This document shows positions 20,211 through 31,492 of a DNA stretch of 64,000 nt, one piece after another. Source of the DNA: Azolla caroliniana (Eukaryota; Polypodiophyta); the NCBI GenBank assembly GCA_043228905.1, contig JBHGNT010000016.1, forward strand, positions 10,540,001 through 10,604,000, given 5' to 3'. The notes under the pieces were generated by a model. It was not told the DNA's origin, did no database searches, and saw only the letters and a program-made list of their open reading frames with translations. Positions within the stretch are counted from its first letter, which is position 1. Each line of letters begins with the position of its first letter. Made by a program: the position numbers and the translations under genes.

Positions 20211-21334
20211 GTTTTACGGGAGGCACACTGTGGCATGGTAGGAGGCCTGGAAAGTATGGCAAGCGGTCTTCTGGTGGCCAACAACGCAGAAGGACGCATC
20301 CGAGTATTGTAGAAAGTGTGATTTGTGTCAACGGATGGGTCAGCCCGCGGAGGACGCAAGGATGCCACACCAGCCCGTATTACCGCTAGACCCCTTCCAA
20401 AAGTGGGGATTGGATTTTGTAGGGCCCTTCACACCAGTACTGGCCCGTACGGGCAATAAATACATATTGGTAGCCACGGATTACTGCAAAATACATATTG
20501 GTAGCCAAATGTGTAGAAGCAAAGGCACTACGTGAAAATATGGCGGCAGTCACAGCCAGATTCCTTTACGAGCACATCTGGTGCCGGTTCGGCTGTTTGA
20601 TTGAACTCATCAGTGACCAGGGGAGTCACTTTCTCAATACGGTGGTTCGGGAACTAACACAACATTACGCCATAGTCCATAAGAAGAGCACGCCATATTA
20701 TCCGCATGCGAATGTATTAGCAGAATCCACCAACAAGACATTAGAGACCATTTTGAAGAAAACTGTCAATGAAAATAGAACGGACTGGGATACTAAACTA
20801 TAGAGTGCGTTATGGGCATACAAAACTAGCTACAAAACAAGCATACAGTCAACACCGTTCCGACTAGCGTTTGGACTAGAGGCTGTGATGCCGGTTGAAT
20901 TTCAGGTACCTAGTTTGCGCATTCAGGTACGGAACCGATTAGCAGAAGCCAAGTCGGAGGAGGTACGGCTCTACCAGCTCCTCGAACTAGGGGAAAAACG
21001 TGTCCACAACATGGCAGTGTTGGAACAGGAATAGCGACGGCGTAAAGCGTTTGTGGATCGACATCGGAACGCAAGGGAAAAGGAGGTCACCGTGGGCCGA
21101 GCGGTGCTAGTTTTTCAAACGTGCATGGGCCATATGCCGGGGAAGTTACGTTTCCGCTGGACCGGCCCATATTGGATAATTGGAGTGGAACAAGGCACAT
21201 TCCTACTAGGAACGCTGGCTAGAGAAGTAGTATGGCAAAAGGTGAATGGGTTTCAGCTCAAACCTTACCTGGGCCCTACGCCACCTAACCCATTCACCGC
21301 CGAACAGGACAGAGTCGGAGAACCCGCAGCGTAA
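20211..21334 (+). pseudogene. Gy2a integrase
   Basis: The zinc finger region is scrambled by frameshifts near 20240-20330. The catalytic core shows KWGLDFVGPFTP, ISDQGSHFLNTVV and VLAESTNKTLE, so D, D and E are present. A 31-bp local repeat at 20457-20506 (ATACATATTGGTAGCCA twice) replaces TKWVEAK. TAG stops at 20801 and 21032 stand where Gy2c has CAG. The C-terminal part (GKLRFRWTGPYWIIG, NGFQLKPYLGP) ends at TAA 21332. Confidence 0.9.
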
Positions 21335-21478
21335 ACTGGACAGCCCCACTTGTACTATAATGTAAAAATAGGTTGTAAATAACCGTTAGGAAAAAAAAAA
21401 AAAAAAGGAGAAGATAGCGACTATTAAAACGACTAAAGGCATGCACAAACTCCTAGTTCAAGAATACGTGGCACCACG

Positions 21479-24400
21479 ATGGCTCACCGCCCAATGAACC
21501 ATAAGCCACAAAAAGAAGGAAACAGAAGATATTCTGCACAAAGCAGAAACCCATCTTCTAGCTATCAACACCCCTATCGCTCCTCTCCCTCACCTTCTCC
21601 CCCATCCTATCTCAGAGCTCCAACTCACCACAACCAACTGTCTCCTCCCCACGAACATACTCTAGCAATGCCGATCTTCATCTCTACTACCCTACGCCAA
21701 TGGCTCGTGGAGAAACGCCTGGATGGTTACATTCGGGTCGCAGAAGCACCTCCGCACCCGGATGCCATGGACATCGTCAGGAAGCTTAACATCAACATGG
21801 TCACCAACTCTTCCATCCGAAAGAACTTGGACCTATCCTCACTTGGCGGAAGACATTTCGAAATACCTCCTGCAGAGGCGCTGCAACGGTATTTTGGGCC
21901 ATATTCCTCCTCCGCCAAGGCCTATACTATAGAACAAAACAGATTCTGGATCCCTTCTTCCGTGAAGTTGCCAAGTTCCTGTTAGAAGTCGGTTGTGTAC
22001 ATGTCAACGTATATGGGATGCCTAAGCAGAAGGCGGGCATCATTATCGATACCTTTGAAGGGTGTGTCGTCGACTAGGGGGTCATCACAGGGCCAACGTT
22101 AAGGGAAGGCTTGCATGCGTACCAAGCAGGCAAAAAGCTCAGGCTGATCATCCAACAATACCTTACGGTACTATTTCCACCTCGAGGCTTGCCAGCACCG
22201 CAGCCCAGCCAACCCATGGCCCCGCCCCGATCCGCGAAGCGCAGGTTAGCGGAGTTATCGACCCTAGAGTGGGAAGAGGAACCCCAACCGGCCCAGCCAG
22301 ACCCAAGGACACCACCTCCTACCGACCAGCCGGACACATAGACAACGCAGGAGGTACAACCGAGACGTTCCATGGAAGCATGCCCAGAACCAGACACCGA
22401 AACACGGCGGGAAAGCCCTAGAACAAAACGGCGCAGATTGGACAGGAAAAGATGGGCAAGGATTGGTAAATAACGCCCCCACGACAATGGAGACACCATT
22501 CGAAGGCGAAGGCTCCGTAGCAGCGGAACCCAATACCACCTTCGAAATCGTCCGGGAGCCACGACCGATTATTACAACCCAGTCCCAACGAGGGAAAGCC
22601 GTATTGATGGCGGAAAGCAAGGTTTTCGCATATCCGGATATCCCGGATACGGCCCACGAGTTCAGCGCCCTCTTGTAGTTCGGTACTTCTTTTGAGCTCA
22701 TAGAGTTCCTGGCAACGCAACAGGTCAAAGCCGCCCAACGAATGGCTGAAGAGCATGCGGAACGCAAGATGATCGAGCGCGCCCTAACACAAACAACGGA
22801 GAGTGACGATGAGGACCGGCTAGCCAGGGTCGGCAGACAGAGGAACGTCGGGGTACGCCGAGTGGGGATGGAGATACCGCCCTTAAACACAGCCCTAGTC
22901 AAAGTCCATCGGGAACTGGCAAAGGTCAGCACGGGCGCCAAGGAGATGGCCATAAAAAATAAGACTGTCTGGAAGAAGGTTAAACTGACCCAAGTCGAAC
23001 TGCAAAAAGCCAACACACGCATCGTGGAGTTCGAAGCTCGCGCGACTACAGCACAACACGCAACCCCACCACCAAACCACGTCATCAACGCTCTAAAAGA
23101 AGAAATCGAGGCTCAGACCGCCATCGCCTCAAAAGCAAAAAGGGCCGTGCAACTAGCGGAATCAGAAATTGACCGCCTTCGAGCAGAACTACGCCAATCC
23201 TCAGAAAGAGAAAAGGAGATACGGGCTAATGGACGGAAGGCAGTAAAAACTCTTGAAGAGAAACTCGCTACGGAGGTAGGTCAACACATCCGGACAAAAG
23301 ACGACAATTACGAGAGGACGTGAAAAAATCGGAGGCGGCAATAGCAGGACTTCGGGCCTTATTAGAAAAAAAGAAGGTGTGGTTCGATGAGCAATTGGTA
23401 GTCGAACAAGACAGAAGACATCAGCTTGAAATCCGCCTAAACAATGAAATGGGGAAATTAGAGGAACAACATGCAAAGGAATCCCAGTTGTGGGCAGGCC
23501 TGAAGGCCACGTTTGAGGAAGCGGTAGTGGTTAAACAACAGGAAATCGCAAATCTCCAGAAGTCAATGGAAGCTGCATACAACCGTTGCCAGGCCATCAC
23601 ACATAACGTGCGGATCCTTCTCCAAACAAATCGGGAGAGGTTCATAGCGCAATTGAAAATGACGTTGGACAAAGGATGGATGGCGTGGGTGACCCAAGCA
23701 GCAGAATTGCACGCGTATCGTGCGGACAGGGAGAGCCGGCGAAAAGACGGTCGAGGTTTCTATAAACTAAATGAGGAGAGCCGAAGAGCTCACACAGCTC
23801 TTAGATGATTTTGGTGAAAGTCAGGAGGAGCTATTTCACCAGATCACACAAACCGGCAACACGCGCACAAACGAGGAACCCAGCACGACGCCAATTCTGG
23901 GCACAACCGAAGAAGAGGAACCTCAGGCCCGATCACCAGAGGTGAAAACGATGGAGAATAGCGGGGACCGACGAGCGGAGTTCCCCACAGGACCAGACAT
24001 CGAAACCACTACACAACAAGAGGTCCAGCCGCACGAGCCCACACTATTATCAGACCACGCGGAGAACGGTGCGGACCAGGTGGAATCTCTACCCCACTCC
24101 CACAAACATACAAAAACGGTCGACACCACGGAGGATGTAAAAATGGAGGCAGAGCCGCAGCCGCCTGCCAGACATCGAAACCACTACACAACAAGAGGTC
24201 CAGCCGCACGAGCCCACACTATTATCAGACCACGCGGAGAACGGTGCGGACCAGGTGGAATCTCTGCCCCACTCCCACAAACATACAAAAACGGTCGACA
24301 CCACGGAGGATGTAAAAATGGAGGCAGAGCCGCAGCCGCCTGCAAGCACGACAACGGCGGAGCCCAACCCAATAACTCAAGAAGAGCCCATTGTACCCGA

Positions 24401-24550
24401 ACCACCCACACACGGCGACGGCGACTCCAGGAGAAACCAGCCCGACCAAACAGAGGAGCCACACCACGATGCACCTATGGGCCCTACATCACCTCCGGAT
24501 GAGGACACCACAACAGAGCCAACATCTAGGCCATTTTGGAAGAGGATTAA
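21479..24550 (+). pseudogene. Gy2a downstream ORF2, about 3.1 kb, broken
   Basis: The function is unknown. It begins MAHRPMNHKPQ with a basic, Ser/Pro-rich leader. A globular domain homologous to 9638-10369 starts at MPIFISTTLRQWL (21668). A Pro-rich linker follows to about 22330, then a long Glu/Lys/Ala/Gln-rich heptad region likely to be coiled coil (22742-23800), and an acidic Thr/Pro/Glu tail ending ILEED at TAA 24548. Breaks are a 5-bp insertion near 21928, TAG 22075-22077, other frameshifts and a 175-bp tandem repeat. It sits between integrase and the 3' LTR, where Athila-type elements carry an env-like gene, but no membrane segment or signal peptide is visible. A structural or nucleic-acid-related role is only a guess. 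Confidence 0.7.
23993..24342 (+). repeat. 175-bp tandem duplication inside Gy2a ORF2 tail
   Basis: CCAGACATCGAAACCACTAC starts at 23993 and again at 24168, and the two units are nearly identical. Gy2c has one copy. The length is not divisible by three, so the second copy is read in another frame. Confidence 0.93.
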
Positions 24551-24597
24551 CGGGATGAGTCCGACGTGCCAAGGCACTGTCCCACATGCGTGCCAAG

Positions 24598-25037
24598 TGT
24601 TGTCCGCCGGAATAGTAACCGACGGACAAAAGCGTAGGAATAAGAAATTATATAAGAGCATAATGCATGTAACGGTTCACACAGGAAGCGTGAACGGCTA
24701 AATAGACCCTGCATATATAAAGTTCAGAAAACCTCGGATGGAGGTGCGTGTAATTTTGGGAATGTAAAGAAACGCCTGATAATAGAATTCTATCTTCTCT
24801 GATTCTTTGTGTATAGCTACGGCTAATTCAGTGTGTCTATCTTGAATACTTAAGCGTTTGAGTACGTAAGTATAACCCCTGATAGGGATTCGGTTGTAGC
24901 CATCTCCCCTTATACACTGATAGGTTACAGGGGTTCTTCCCTTACACATTACGCTTAAACACCTGTTCGTTGTTCCACACCCACTTTGAGGTCTAGGTCG
25001 AAGGACTGACCGCGGACCGTGTTCCTAAACGGCAACA
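24598..25037 (+). repeat. Gy2a 3' LTR
   Basis: It starts TGTTGTCC and ends GGCAACA, is the same length as the 5' LTR, and is followed by AACCA. No purine tract touches its 5' edge. A conserved 47-bp stretch separates it from the purine-rich ORF2 end (GGAAGAGGATTAA). Confidence 0.95.
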
Positions 25038-25042
25038 AACCA

Positions 25043-25727
25043 TAGGCGTAGTCGGTTACACCGACTCAGACTTCGCCGGTTGTGTGGACAATCGGAAATC
25101 ATGAACTGGATATTGTTTCAAATTCGGGTATGGAGCAATCTCATGGAAGTCAAAACTTCAGGAGTGCACAGCCACCTCAGTGACCAAAGCGGAATATGTA
25201 GTTGCGTCCGACGCGGCAAAAGAAGCTTTATGGCTCAGTCGGCTGGCGCACACGTTTCGATAGGTCGACTCCGACTCGGCTCCAGTTGTCTACAGCGATA
25301 GTCAGGGTGTTGTTACTTTGTCAAAGAATCTAGTTCACCACAACGCCTCCAAGCATATCGACGTTCGATATCACTTCGTTCGAGACTACGTCATTTCAGG
25401 GAAAATCGGTCTCGAGAATATATCCACAACCAATAATGTTGCAGATGGAATGACCAAGTGTCTTTTGGCGGATCGTTTCCAGTCCCTTCGGCACCAAATG
25501 GGTGTAACAAAAAACTGGTCTGGTTAAAGTCGGACACACAGCACAAGACAATTTCAGACAACCGACATCGGTTCTCTGAGGATCGGCTTTAGCTCTTCCA
25601 ACCTGACCGATTCGGTCTTCTGTCTTCGGATCTTGCTGACTCTGACAAAACCGATCTGTCCAATAAACCTTGTATATATACCTGTAATTCTTTAAGATAA
25701 CCCATGTATACGCCCATTACGGGGGAG
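25043..25727 (+). pseudogene. Co2a RNase H and 3' untranslated region
   Basis: After the Gy2a duplication the copia frame resumes with IGVVGYTDSDFAGCVDNRKS. Frame changes follow. RNase H motifs include [35 protein letters not shown] and RHSKHID-like NASKHIDVRYHFVRDYV, ending at TAA 25525 after KNWSG. About 200 bp of untranslated sequence end in the polypurine tract GGGGGAG (25721-25727). Confidence 0.9.
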
Positions 25728-26020
25728 TGTTGAATACAAGTGTATAATGGCCGTATTCACACTATCCCTTTGGACAGCCCAAGTTTGGGCTATTTCTGTA
25801 AATTGCATAAAGGGCAATTGCCCTAGGACAGTCACTATATAAAGTGACTTTGTAACCTTTTGTGAAGGTTGGTTGTCATTTGTAACTATTGCTATTGGAA
25901 TATAACATTTCTGTTGTGCCTCTCTCTCTCCCTCTATGTCTATCTTGCTCATGCATACACAAGTTCTTCCTCATCACGAATGTTGCTTGCACTTCCGCAT
26001 TGACGGCCTTGTCCCCAACA
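25728..26020 (+). repeat. Co2a 3' LTR
   Basis: It starts TGTTGAATAC and ends CCCCAACA, with a TATATAAA box near 25837. It is followed by CACGG, which matches CACGT before the 5' LTR at four of five bases. Confidence 0.94.
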
Positions 26021-26911
26021 CACGGTTCTATCGAGAGGAGTTGAGACGGACTTACAGGCTTCCATCTCGATCTTGAAGAGCATACTCAGCACATAATGCC
26101 GTTGGTTGATCAGTATGCCGTCAAGGGTTCGGATCACTTCGATCTCAAGAAAGTAATGAAGGTCCCCCAGGTCCTTCATATCAAATGATGCCGCAAGCTG
26201 GAGCTTTACGCGGTCAATTTCACCTAGGTTGATGCCGATGGTGACCAAGTCATCAACATAAAGTAAAATATTAACCGACCCAAGTCAACCTTGCTGGATG
26301 AACAATGAAGAGTCTGATTTGGACGTCGAAAATCCCATTTGACGCAATTGTTGCATGATCTTCGCGTTCCAGGCACACGGGGCTTGCTTTAGTCCGAAAA
26401 GGGACTTCTTCAACTGGCATACTGTCGAAGAGTTCGTTCCGGAGTGAAATCCGGGGGGTTGTACCATGTACACTTGTTCCTCAAGCTTGCCTTGCAAGAA
26501 CGCATTCTTTACATCCATCTGATGTAAGTGCCACCCCTTCGTCGTAGCTACCGCAAACAAAACACAGATGGTCGTCATCTTCACGACCGGCGCAAACGTC
26601 TCATCGTAATTGATGTCGTGTTGCTGCGCGTAGACTTTTGCTACTAACCGGGCCTTGTATCAGTTGACCGAGCCATCGGTGTTGCACTTGACCTTGTACA
26701 CCCACCTGCATCCAATCGGCTTTACATCCTTGGGGGCGTCAACGGGGTCCCAGGTTTCATTCTCCGCAAGTGCGTTCATCTCTTCCTCTATGGCGGCACG
26801 CCAATTTGTGTCCTTTGCCGCTTTTGTGTAGCTCTTCGGCTCACGCACTTCTGCTACATGTGTCATGTATGCATAGTGATGCGCCATGTACTCATTGTAT
26901 CCGAACCACAC
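26021..26911 (-). pseudogene. Co1a reverse transcriptase
   Basis: Minus-strand reading gives [58 protein letters not shown], then [24 protein letters not shown] (the ORF breaks before this), LFGLKQAPCAWNAKIMQQL and LLYVDDL at about 26260-26240. It reaches CKSVSTPLDRTV at 26024, where Co2a splits the gene from its RNase H. A TGA near 26660 and a stop at 26285 break the frame. Confidence 0.9.
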
Positions 26912-28263
26912 AACAGGGTTCTTCTGGTGGGTGGATCGTCATAACTTGTCATTACCCGGTTTGGGGCCCTTCTTGGCCGGTTCGGACTTCGTTTCCGAAG
27001 ATCCGCCTTCATCCTTTCTGGAGTTGGATTCACTACGATCCGACTCAACGTTGTTGGTGTCGTATTCCGGCATCTTTTTCTTCCCCTTCTCTTTGTGCGT
27101 GAACTGTCTCCTCGGTTCCTTGCGCGGGGAGAGCACGACAGAGTCTCCACTACTCGCCGGTTCTTCATCCGACTAGTCATCCCGACTCAGCCACTCATTT
27201 GGCCCACTTAGCTAGAATGAGATCAGACTCTCTTCTAGAGTGTCGTCTTCACGTTCATCAAGAGTCATCTCAGCCTCACTGACTCATCTTCAGAACTCAG
27301 ATTGGAGTTGAGGTCCGGAGTCGAGGCAAATACCAAGACGCAGACTCATCGAACACAACATCGCGACTTATGCAAGCTTGTTTGGTTCGGGGGTTATAAC
27401 ACTTATAACCCTTCTGTTCGTCTAAGTAGCTGACCAAGATACACTTCTCGGCATTCGTGTCCAGCTTCCCTTGCTTCTCCTTTGGCACATGGACATACGC
27501 GATGCTACCGAAAACCCTCATGTGTCGTAGATTCGGCTTCCTTCCGAAATACAGCTCATGTGCTGACACTTTTTCTCCAATACGATTTTGGATGTAGACC
27601 GCGCTTCGGACCGCTTCGGCCCAATAGAACTTGGGCATGCTCTTTTCTTCCAACATTGCCCGTACAGTTTCCACAACTGACTGATTCTTCCTTTCGGCTA
27701 CGCCGTTTTGCTCCGGCGTATACTTGCGACTGAATTCACGTTGAATTCCCATTTGTTGCGGATAACTGTTGAATTGGCCGGAAAAGTACTCTTTTCCGCC
27801 ATCCAACCGAAGGCACTTGATCTTCCTCCCTATTTCCCTTTTGACAAGATTTTTGAGGTTCCGAAAACAGTCGAAGACTTCACTCTTCTTTTCGATGAGG
27901 TAGATCCATTTGTGCCGGGTGTAGTCGTCGAAGAAGGAGACGAAATATCAACTCCCGCCATGACTCAAATTCTATGCCGATCCCCATACATCTAAATGTA
28001 TCAAGTCAAGCTAATTTCAGCTCTGATTATGCTGGTTGGGGAAAGGAAGTCAGTGTTGCTTCCCTAGCTGGCAGGCTTCACAAAATTGGGCCTTTCGACC
28101 ACTTAATTTCGGCAATCCAAACACAACTTGTTTCGAGTGCAGGTCCTGAAGCCTTTGTTAGTTAACGTGCCCTATCTGCTTATGCCACAAGTCAATATCC
28201 AACTTGACTTTTTGTCCTTTCGCGAACATGGTGGTGCCTACGTCATTAGTGTCGAGGATGAAC
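26912..28263 (-). pseudogene. pol: Co1a integrase and linker to RT
   Basis: From 28263 the minus strand reads FILDTNDVGTTMFAKG, LDIDLWHKQIGHVN, FGLPKLSGRKAQFCEACQLG (zinc finger), then core sequence with frameshifts, DGGKEYFSGQF, TPEQNGVAERKNQSVVETV and YNPRTKQACISRDVVFDE. A charged linker with KRRGRKRCRN-type residues follows to 26912. TAA breaks it after GHVN at about 28160. It is the same family as Co1b 44700-45990. Confidence 0.88.
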
Positions 28264-28457
28264 TGTCGAATACGAGTGTATAATGGCCGTATTCACACTG
28301 TCCCTTTGGAACTCCCAAGTTTGGGCTATTTCTGTAAATAGCATAAAGGGCAGTTGCCCTAGGATAGTCACTATATAAAGTGACTTTGTAACCTTTAGTG
28401 AAAGGTGGTTGTCATTTTGTAACTGTTGCTATTAAGAAATAAAACGTTTCTTTGTGC

Positions 28458-28511
<54 letters not shown>

Positions 28512-28591
28512 CTTGTTTTATTCTCATACACAAGTCCTTCAACATCACAGATGTTGTTTGTTCTTCTGCACTGACGACCTTGTCACCAACA
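28264..28591 (+). repeat. Co2b 5' LTR
   Basis: It starts TGTCGAATAC and ends CACCAACA, with a TATATAAA box near 28374. It differs from the Co2a LTRs mainly by an expanded TC repeat. The primer site at 28594-28605 reads TGGTATTAGAGC, one change from the canonical form. Confidence 0.94.
28461..28505 (+). repeat. (TC)n microsatellite in Co2b 5' LTR
   Basis: About 22 uninterrupted TC dinucleotides lie in the transcribed part of the LTR. Other Co2 LTRs have only 5-10 at this place. Confidence 0.98.
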
Positions 28592-28605
28592 TTTGGTATT
28601 AGAGC

Positions 28606-29110
28606 GTTGGAGGTTCTTCAACCCGTTGTCGGCCGTCATAGTACGCCACAAAACACTCTGTTTCTGTTTTTTTTCTTGAAGAACAAAGAAGAGAGAAGAC
28701 AAACAAGAAGTTTGCATCTCACTGTGTTAAATCACTAATTGTAGTAAGCTAGCTGGCTATACTCTGTTCTTGTGACTGTAACCACTTGAGGTTGGTCTCT
28801 AGGCAACAACCAAATTCGTGCTTCATTCGGCTGATCGACATTCCGAAGGATCAGTTGGATTCGTCCCACTCATCGTTGCAGTCATCCGAAGCAGAATTGG
28901 CCTAAATGATTGGTTTCTTGTGATCGGTATTCGGTATACAATCGGAAGCTAACCGGAGTCAATTCAAGAAGGTTCAGCAAACAAGTATCCACAACCAAAC
29001 CGACTCGAGTTAGAGACTGACTAGAACGATATCGGGTGAGCCAACTGGTTGCACCCAACTAAGGTTCCTAGTCAACTCCAAACAGAGTCTTACCAACCGA
29101 AACCCAATCA
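28606..29110 (+). other. Co2b untranslated leader
   Basis: It is homologous to the Co2a leader but about 150 bp shorter. No credible ORF was seen. Confidence 0.7.
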
Positions 29111-30001
29111 GATGGCATCAACATCCGGCTCATCGGAGATGAGTCTAAGGAGGTTCGACGGTTCGAACTTCAACTTCTAAAAGGAACAAATGCAGGACTA
29201 TCTCATAGTCAAGGGTCACATAGACCCGATTGAGAATGAAAATCCTCCATAAGCTTACAAGGCAAATGAGTGGCTAAAGCTGGACCAAATTGTCTGCGCC
29301 ATGATTCAGATGCACTTGTCCGAATCAGTGTACTTCACAGTCAATCATGCTCGATAGCTTTTGAACTTTGGAAAACATTGTCGGAAACTTATGAAAAGAA
29401 GGTCGCCACAACGAAGATGTATCTGATCCGACGCCTCTATAACTTGCGGATAAAAGAATCCGAATCAGTTCAGGCACACCTCAACCAGTACGAAAGCCTA
29501 AGCTCCCAAATATCATCTCAAGAGATGACAATAGAGGATGAACTCAGAGCAATGATACTCATGAGTAGTCTCCCCTCCTCTTGGGAAACTTTCGTCACAA
29601 CCGTGTGCAATGCTTCAACAACTGCCATTAAGTACTCCGAAATCACGAGCGCAATCCTGATTGAAGCAGCTCGGAGAAGGTTTTTCGCCAAAGACTCGGC
29701 AGATGAAGCTTACATAGTACAAGGTTCGATCGAGCGATCGAACAACCGAGGAAGAAGTTCTTCCCGACCGCCGAATAATCAGCAAAGCCAGAGCAAGTCT
29801 CGGGACAACCGAATCTACAACTACTACAAGAAACCGGGACACATCAAAGACGACTGTCGGACACTCAAAGCTAAAACCGACAAAGCTCAGAGAGCGGATC
29901 AGAAGAGTAGCCGACATGAGGAGGTCAACTACGTCGGCTCTTCAGCCGAAATATTGACGACTGGCCCGAACATACTGTCCATAGAGAGCCCAATCGAATA
30001 A
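29111..30001 (+). pseudogene. gag: Co2b gag
   Basis: The start MASTSGSSEMSLRRFDG is at 29112. Stops follow at the FNF-stop-KEQ site (Co2a has TGG) and at 29250. The 243-residue open part from 29270 covers LWKTLSETYEKK, SLPSSWETFVTTV and RSSSRPPNNQQSQS. The knuckle region reads YNYYKKPGHIKDDC, so the first two Cys are Tyr, as in Co2a, while the His and last Cys remain. It ends at TAA 29999. Confidence 0.88.
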
Positions 30002-31260
30002 GAAGTTCTACTTACGATTGAGGAATCGAGCACATGGCTTCTGGACTCGTGCGCATCGTATCATGTGACACCTCACCGATCTCAGTTTCGGCAATACTCA
30101 GACCGGCACTCCGACTCAGTTCAAGTCGGGAACTTGCAACACTGTGCCATAATCGGAATCAGCACCATAGAGTTGAACCGTCCGGGTGACTCTACACTCG
30201 TGCTACACAACGTCTGACACGTTCCTAAGCTTTCAATAGCCTTGATCTCAATCGGACCACTTGACAAAGCCGGCATCCGTGCCAGGTTTCATCAGGAGGG
30301 TGGACACTCCGCAAAGGGAACCTCCTGCTTGCTCGAGGACCAAAGGTACACTCTTTGTACCCTTTATATGTCACACTCAAAGAGGGTGACTTATTTCTGG
30401 GTGATATCCCCGTGTCATCGTTATGGCACGGATGACTTGGACACCTCAGCAAGGCCAGCATAACGCACCTACCCAAAGCCGGTTATATCCCCAAGCTCTC
30501 CTTCTCGGATCACCAATTCTGCGAGCATTGCCAGTACGACAAACAGGTAGCCGCATCACACCCGACATCAGCACCAAGAGAATCGAGTCCCCTCAATTTG
30601 GTCCACTCGGATGTCTGTGGCCCGATGCCACATCAGTCTCTTGGAGGTGCTTCGTACTTCGTCAGTTTTATGGACAACTCGACTCGGAAGGTGTGGGCTT
30701 ACCCCATTAGAACCAAAGATCGGGTGTTCTCGATCTTCTCTAAATGGCTTGCAATGGTCGAAAACCAGACCGGTCGGAAACTAAAATGTCTCCGCACCGA
30801 TAATGGAGGAGAATTCAAGTCTAACGAATTCGTCAATTTATGCCGGGAACGCGGCATCCGACATGAATATACGACACCCTATAGTTCGGAGCAGAACAGA
30901 ATTGTTGAACGTATGAATCGGACGATTCAAGTACGCATAGTATCCATGCTCCAACACTCCGGATTTTCGGATAGCTTCTGGGCGGAGGCCTATGGCAGTA
31001 CACACAATAAATATGTTGCCAAGTAGACCTCTAGGACTTAAAATACCTTAGGAAACATGGACCGACGGTAGTAAGCCAAATTATGACAAGCTGAGGATCT
31101 TCGGTTGCAAGGTGTATGGCCTCATACCGAAAGACGACCACCGGAAACTCAAACCAAGGTCAAGAAAATGCGTTTTCCTTGGATATAGACCCGATGGCAA
31201 GATTGGATACCGACTCTAGGACCCAAGCATAGACAAATCGTCCGAAGTTCGGACATCGTG
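30002..31260 (+). pseudogene. pol: Co2b protease and integrase
   Basis: The protease motif reads LLDSCASYHVTP at about 30038-30075, with Cys instead of Gly in DSGA. The zinc finger reads LWHG-LGHLS and FCEHCQYDK. The core keeps NLVHSDVCGPM, LRTDNGGEFKS and SEQNRIVERMN, so all three acidic residues are present. It breaks at about 30998 and at TAG 31024. It serves as the reference showing what Co2a lost near 13520. Confidence 0.87.
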
Positions 31261-31492
31261 TTCAACGAGTTAGCTATGCATAAAACGGTTGAAAGGCCTA
31301 TTGAAGTCCGAAGGGTAATATTTTCCGAAGTGCCAACCCTTCATGAAGGCCCGGCCCACAACACGAGATCGGTTTCACAGGTAACTGACACCTCTCATCC
31401 TGAATCCACCGATTCAACACAGTCGAATGGCTCGGTTTCCGACCATCCGACACCAATACCCGGTGCGACCACTCCCATCATACCTCGAAGAT
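31261..31492 (+). pseudogene. Co2b integrase-RT linker up to the Gy2b insertion
   Basis: The stretch ELAMHKTVERPIEVRRVIFSE to TPIIPRR leads to AAGAT at 31488-31492, the 5' target duplication of Gy2b. The same linker continues after 53801 with ...ERLSQPSERYS. It is Ser/Thr/Pro-rich, as expected for this part of copia pol. Confidence 0.85.

Larger units (their letters stand above)
15504..25037 (+). mobile_element. Gy2a: full-length Ty3/gypsy element with downstream ORF
   Basis: The two LTRs are 440 bp each (15504-15943, 24598-25037) and are flanked by a perfect AACCA duplication (15499-15503, 25038-25042). The internal order is gag with three zinc knuckles, protease, RT, RNase H, integrase and a 3-kb extra ORF. 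The total is 9534 bp. It interrupts the RNase H of Co2a. The LTRs differ by roughly 6 percent by eye, so it is not recent. Confidence 0.97.
11062..26020 (+). mobile_element. Co2a: Ty1/copia element carrying Gy2a
   Basis: LTRs are at 11062-11364 and 25728-26020, with the flanks CACGT and CACGG as a 4-of-5 target duplication. Gag, protease, integrase and RT precede the Gy2a insertion, and RNase H follows it. Without Gy2a the element is about 5.4 kb, a normal copia length. It is inserted between the RT and RNase H parts of Co1a in the opposite orientation. Confidence 0.95.

Noticed and set aside
22264-23088. 274-codon minus-strand ORF
   Set aside because: It is antisense to the Gy2a ORF2 coiled-coil region. 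The coding direction is set by homology with Gy2c and Gy2d.
21479-24550. Envelope glycoprotein as identity of ORF2
   Set aside because: The position fits an Athila-type env-like gene, but no signal peptide, transmembrane segment or Cys-rich ectodomain is visible.
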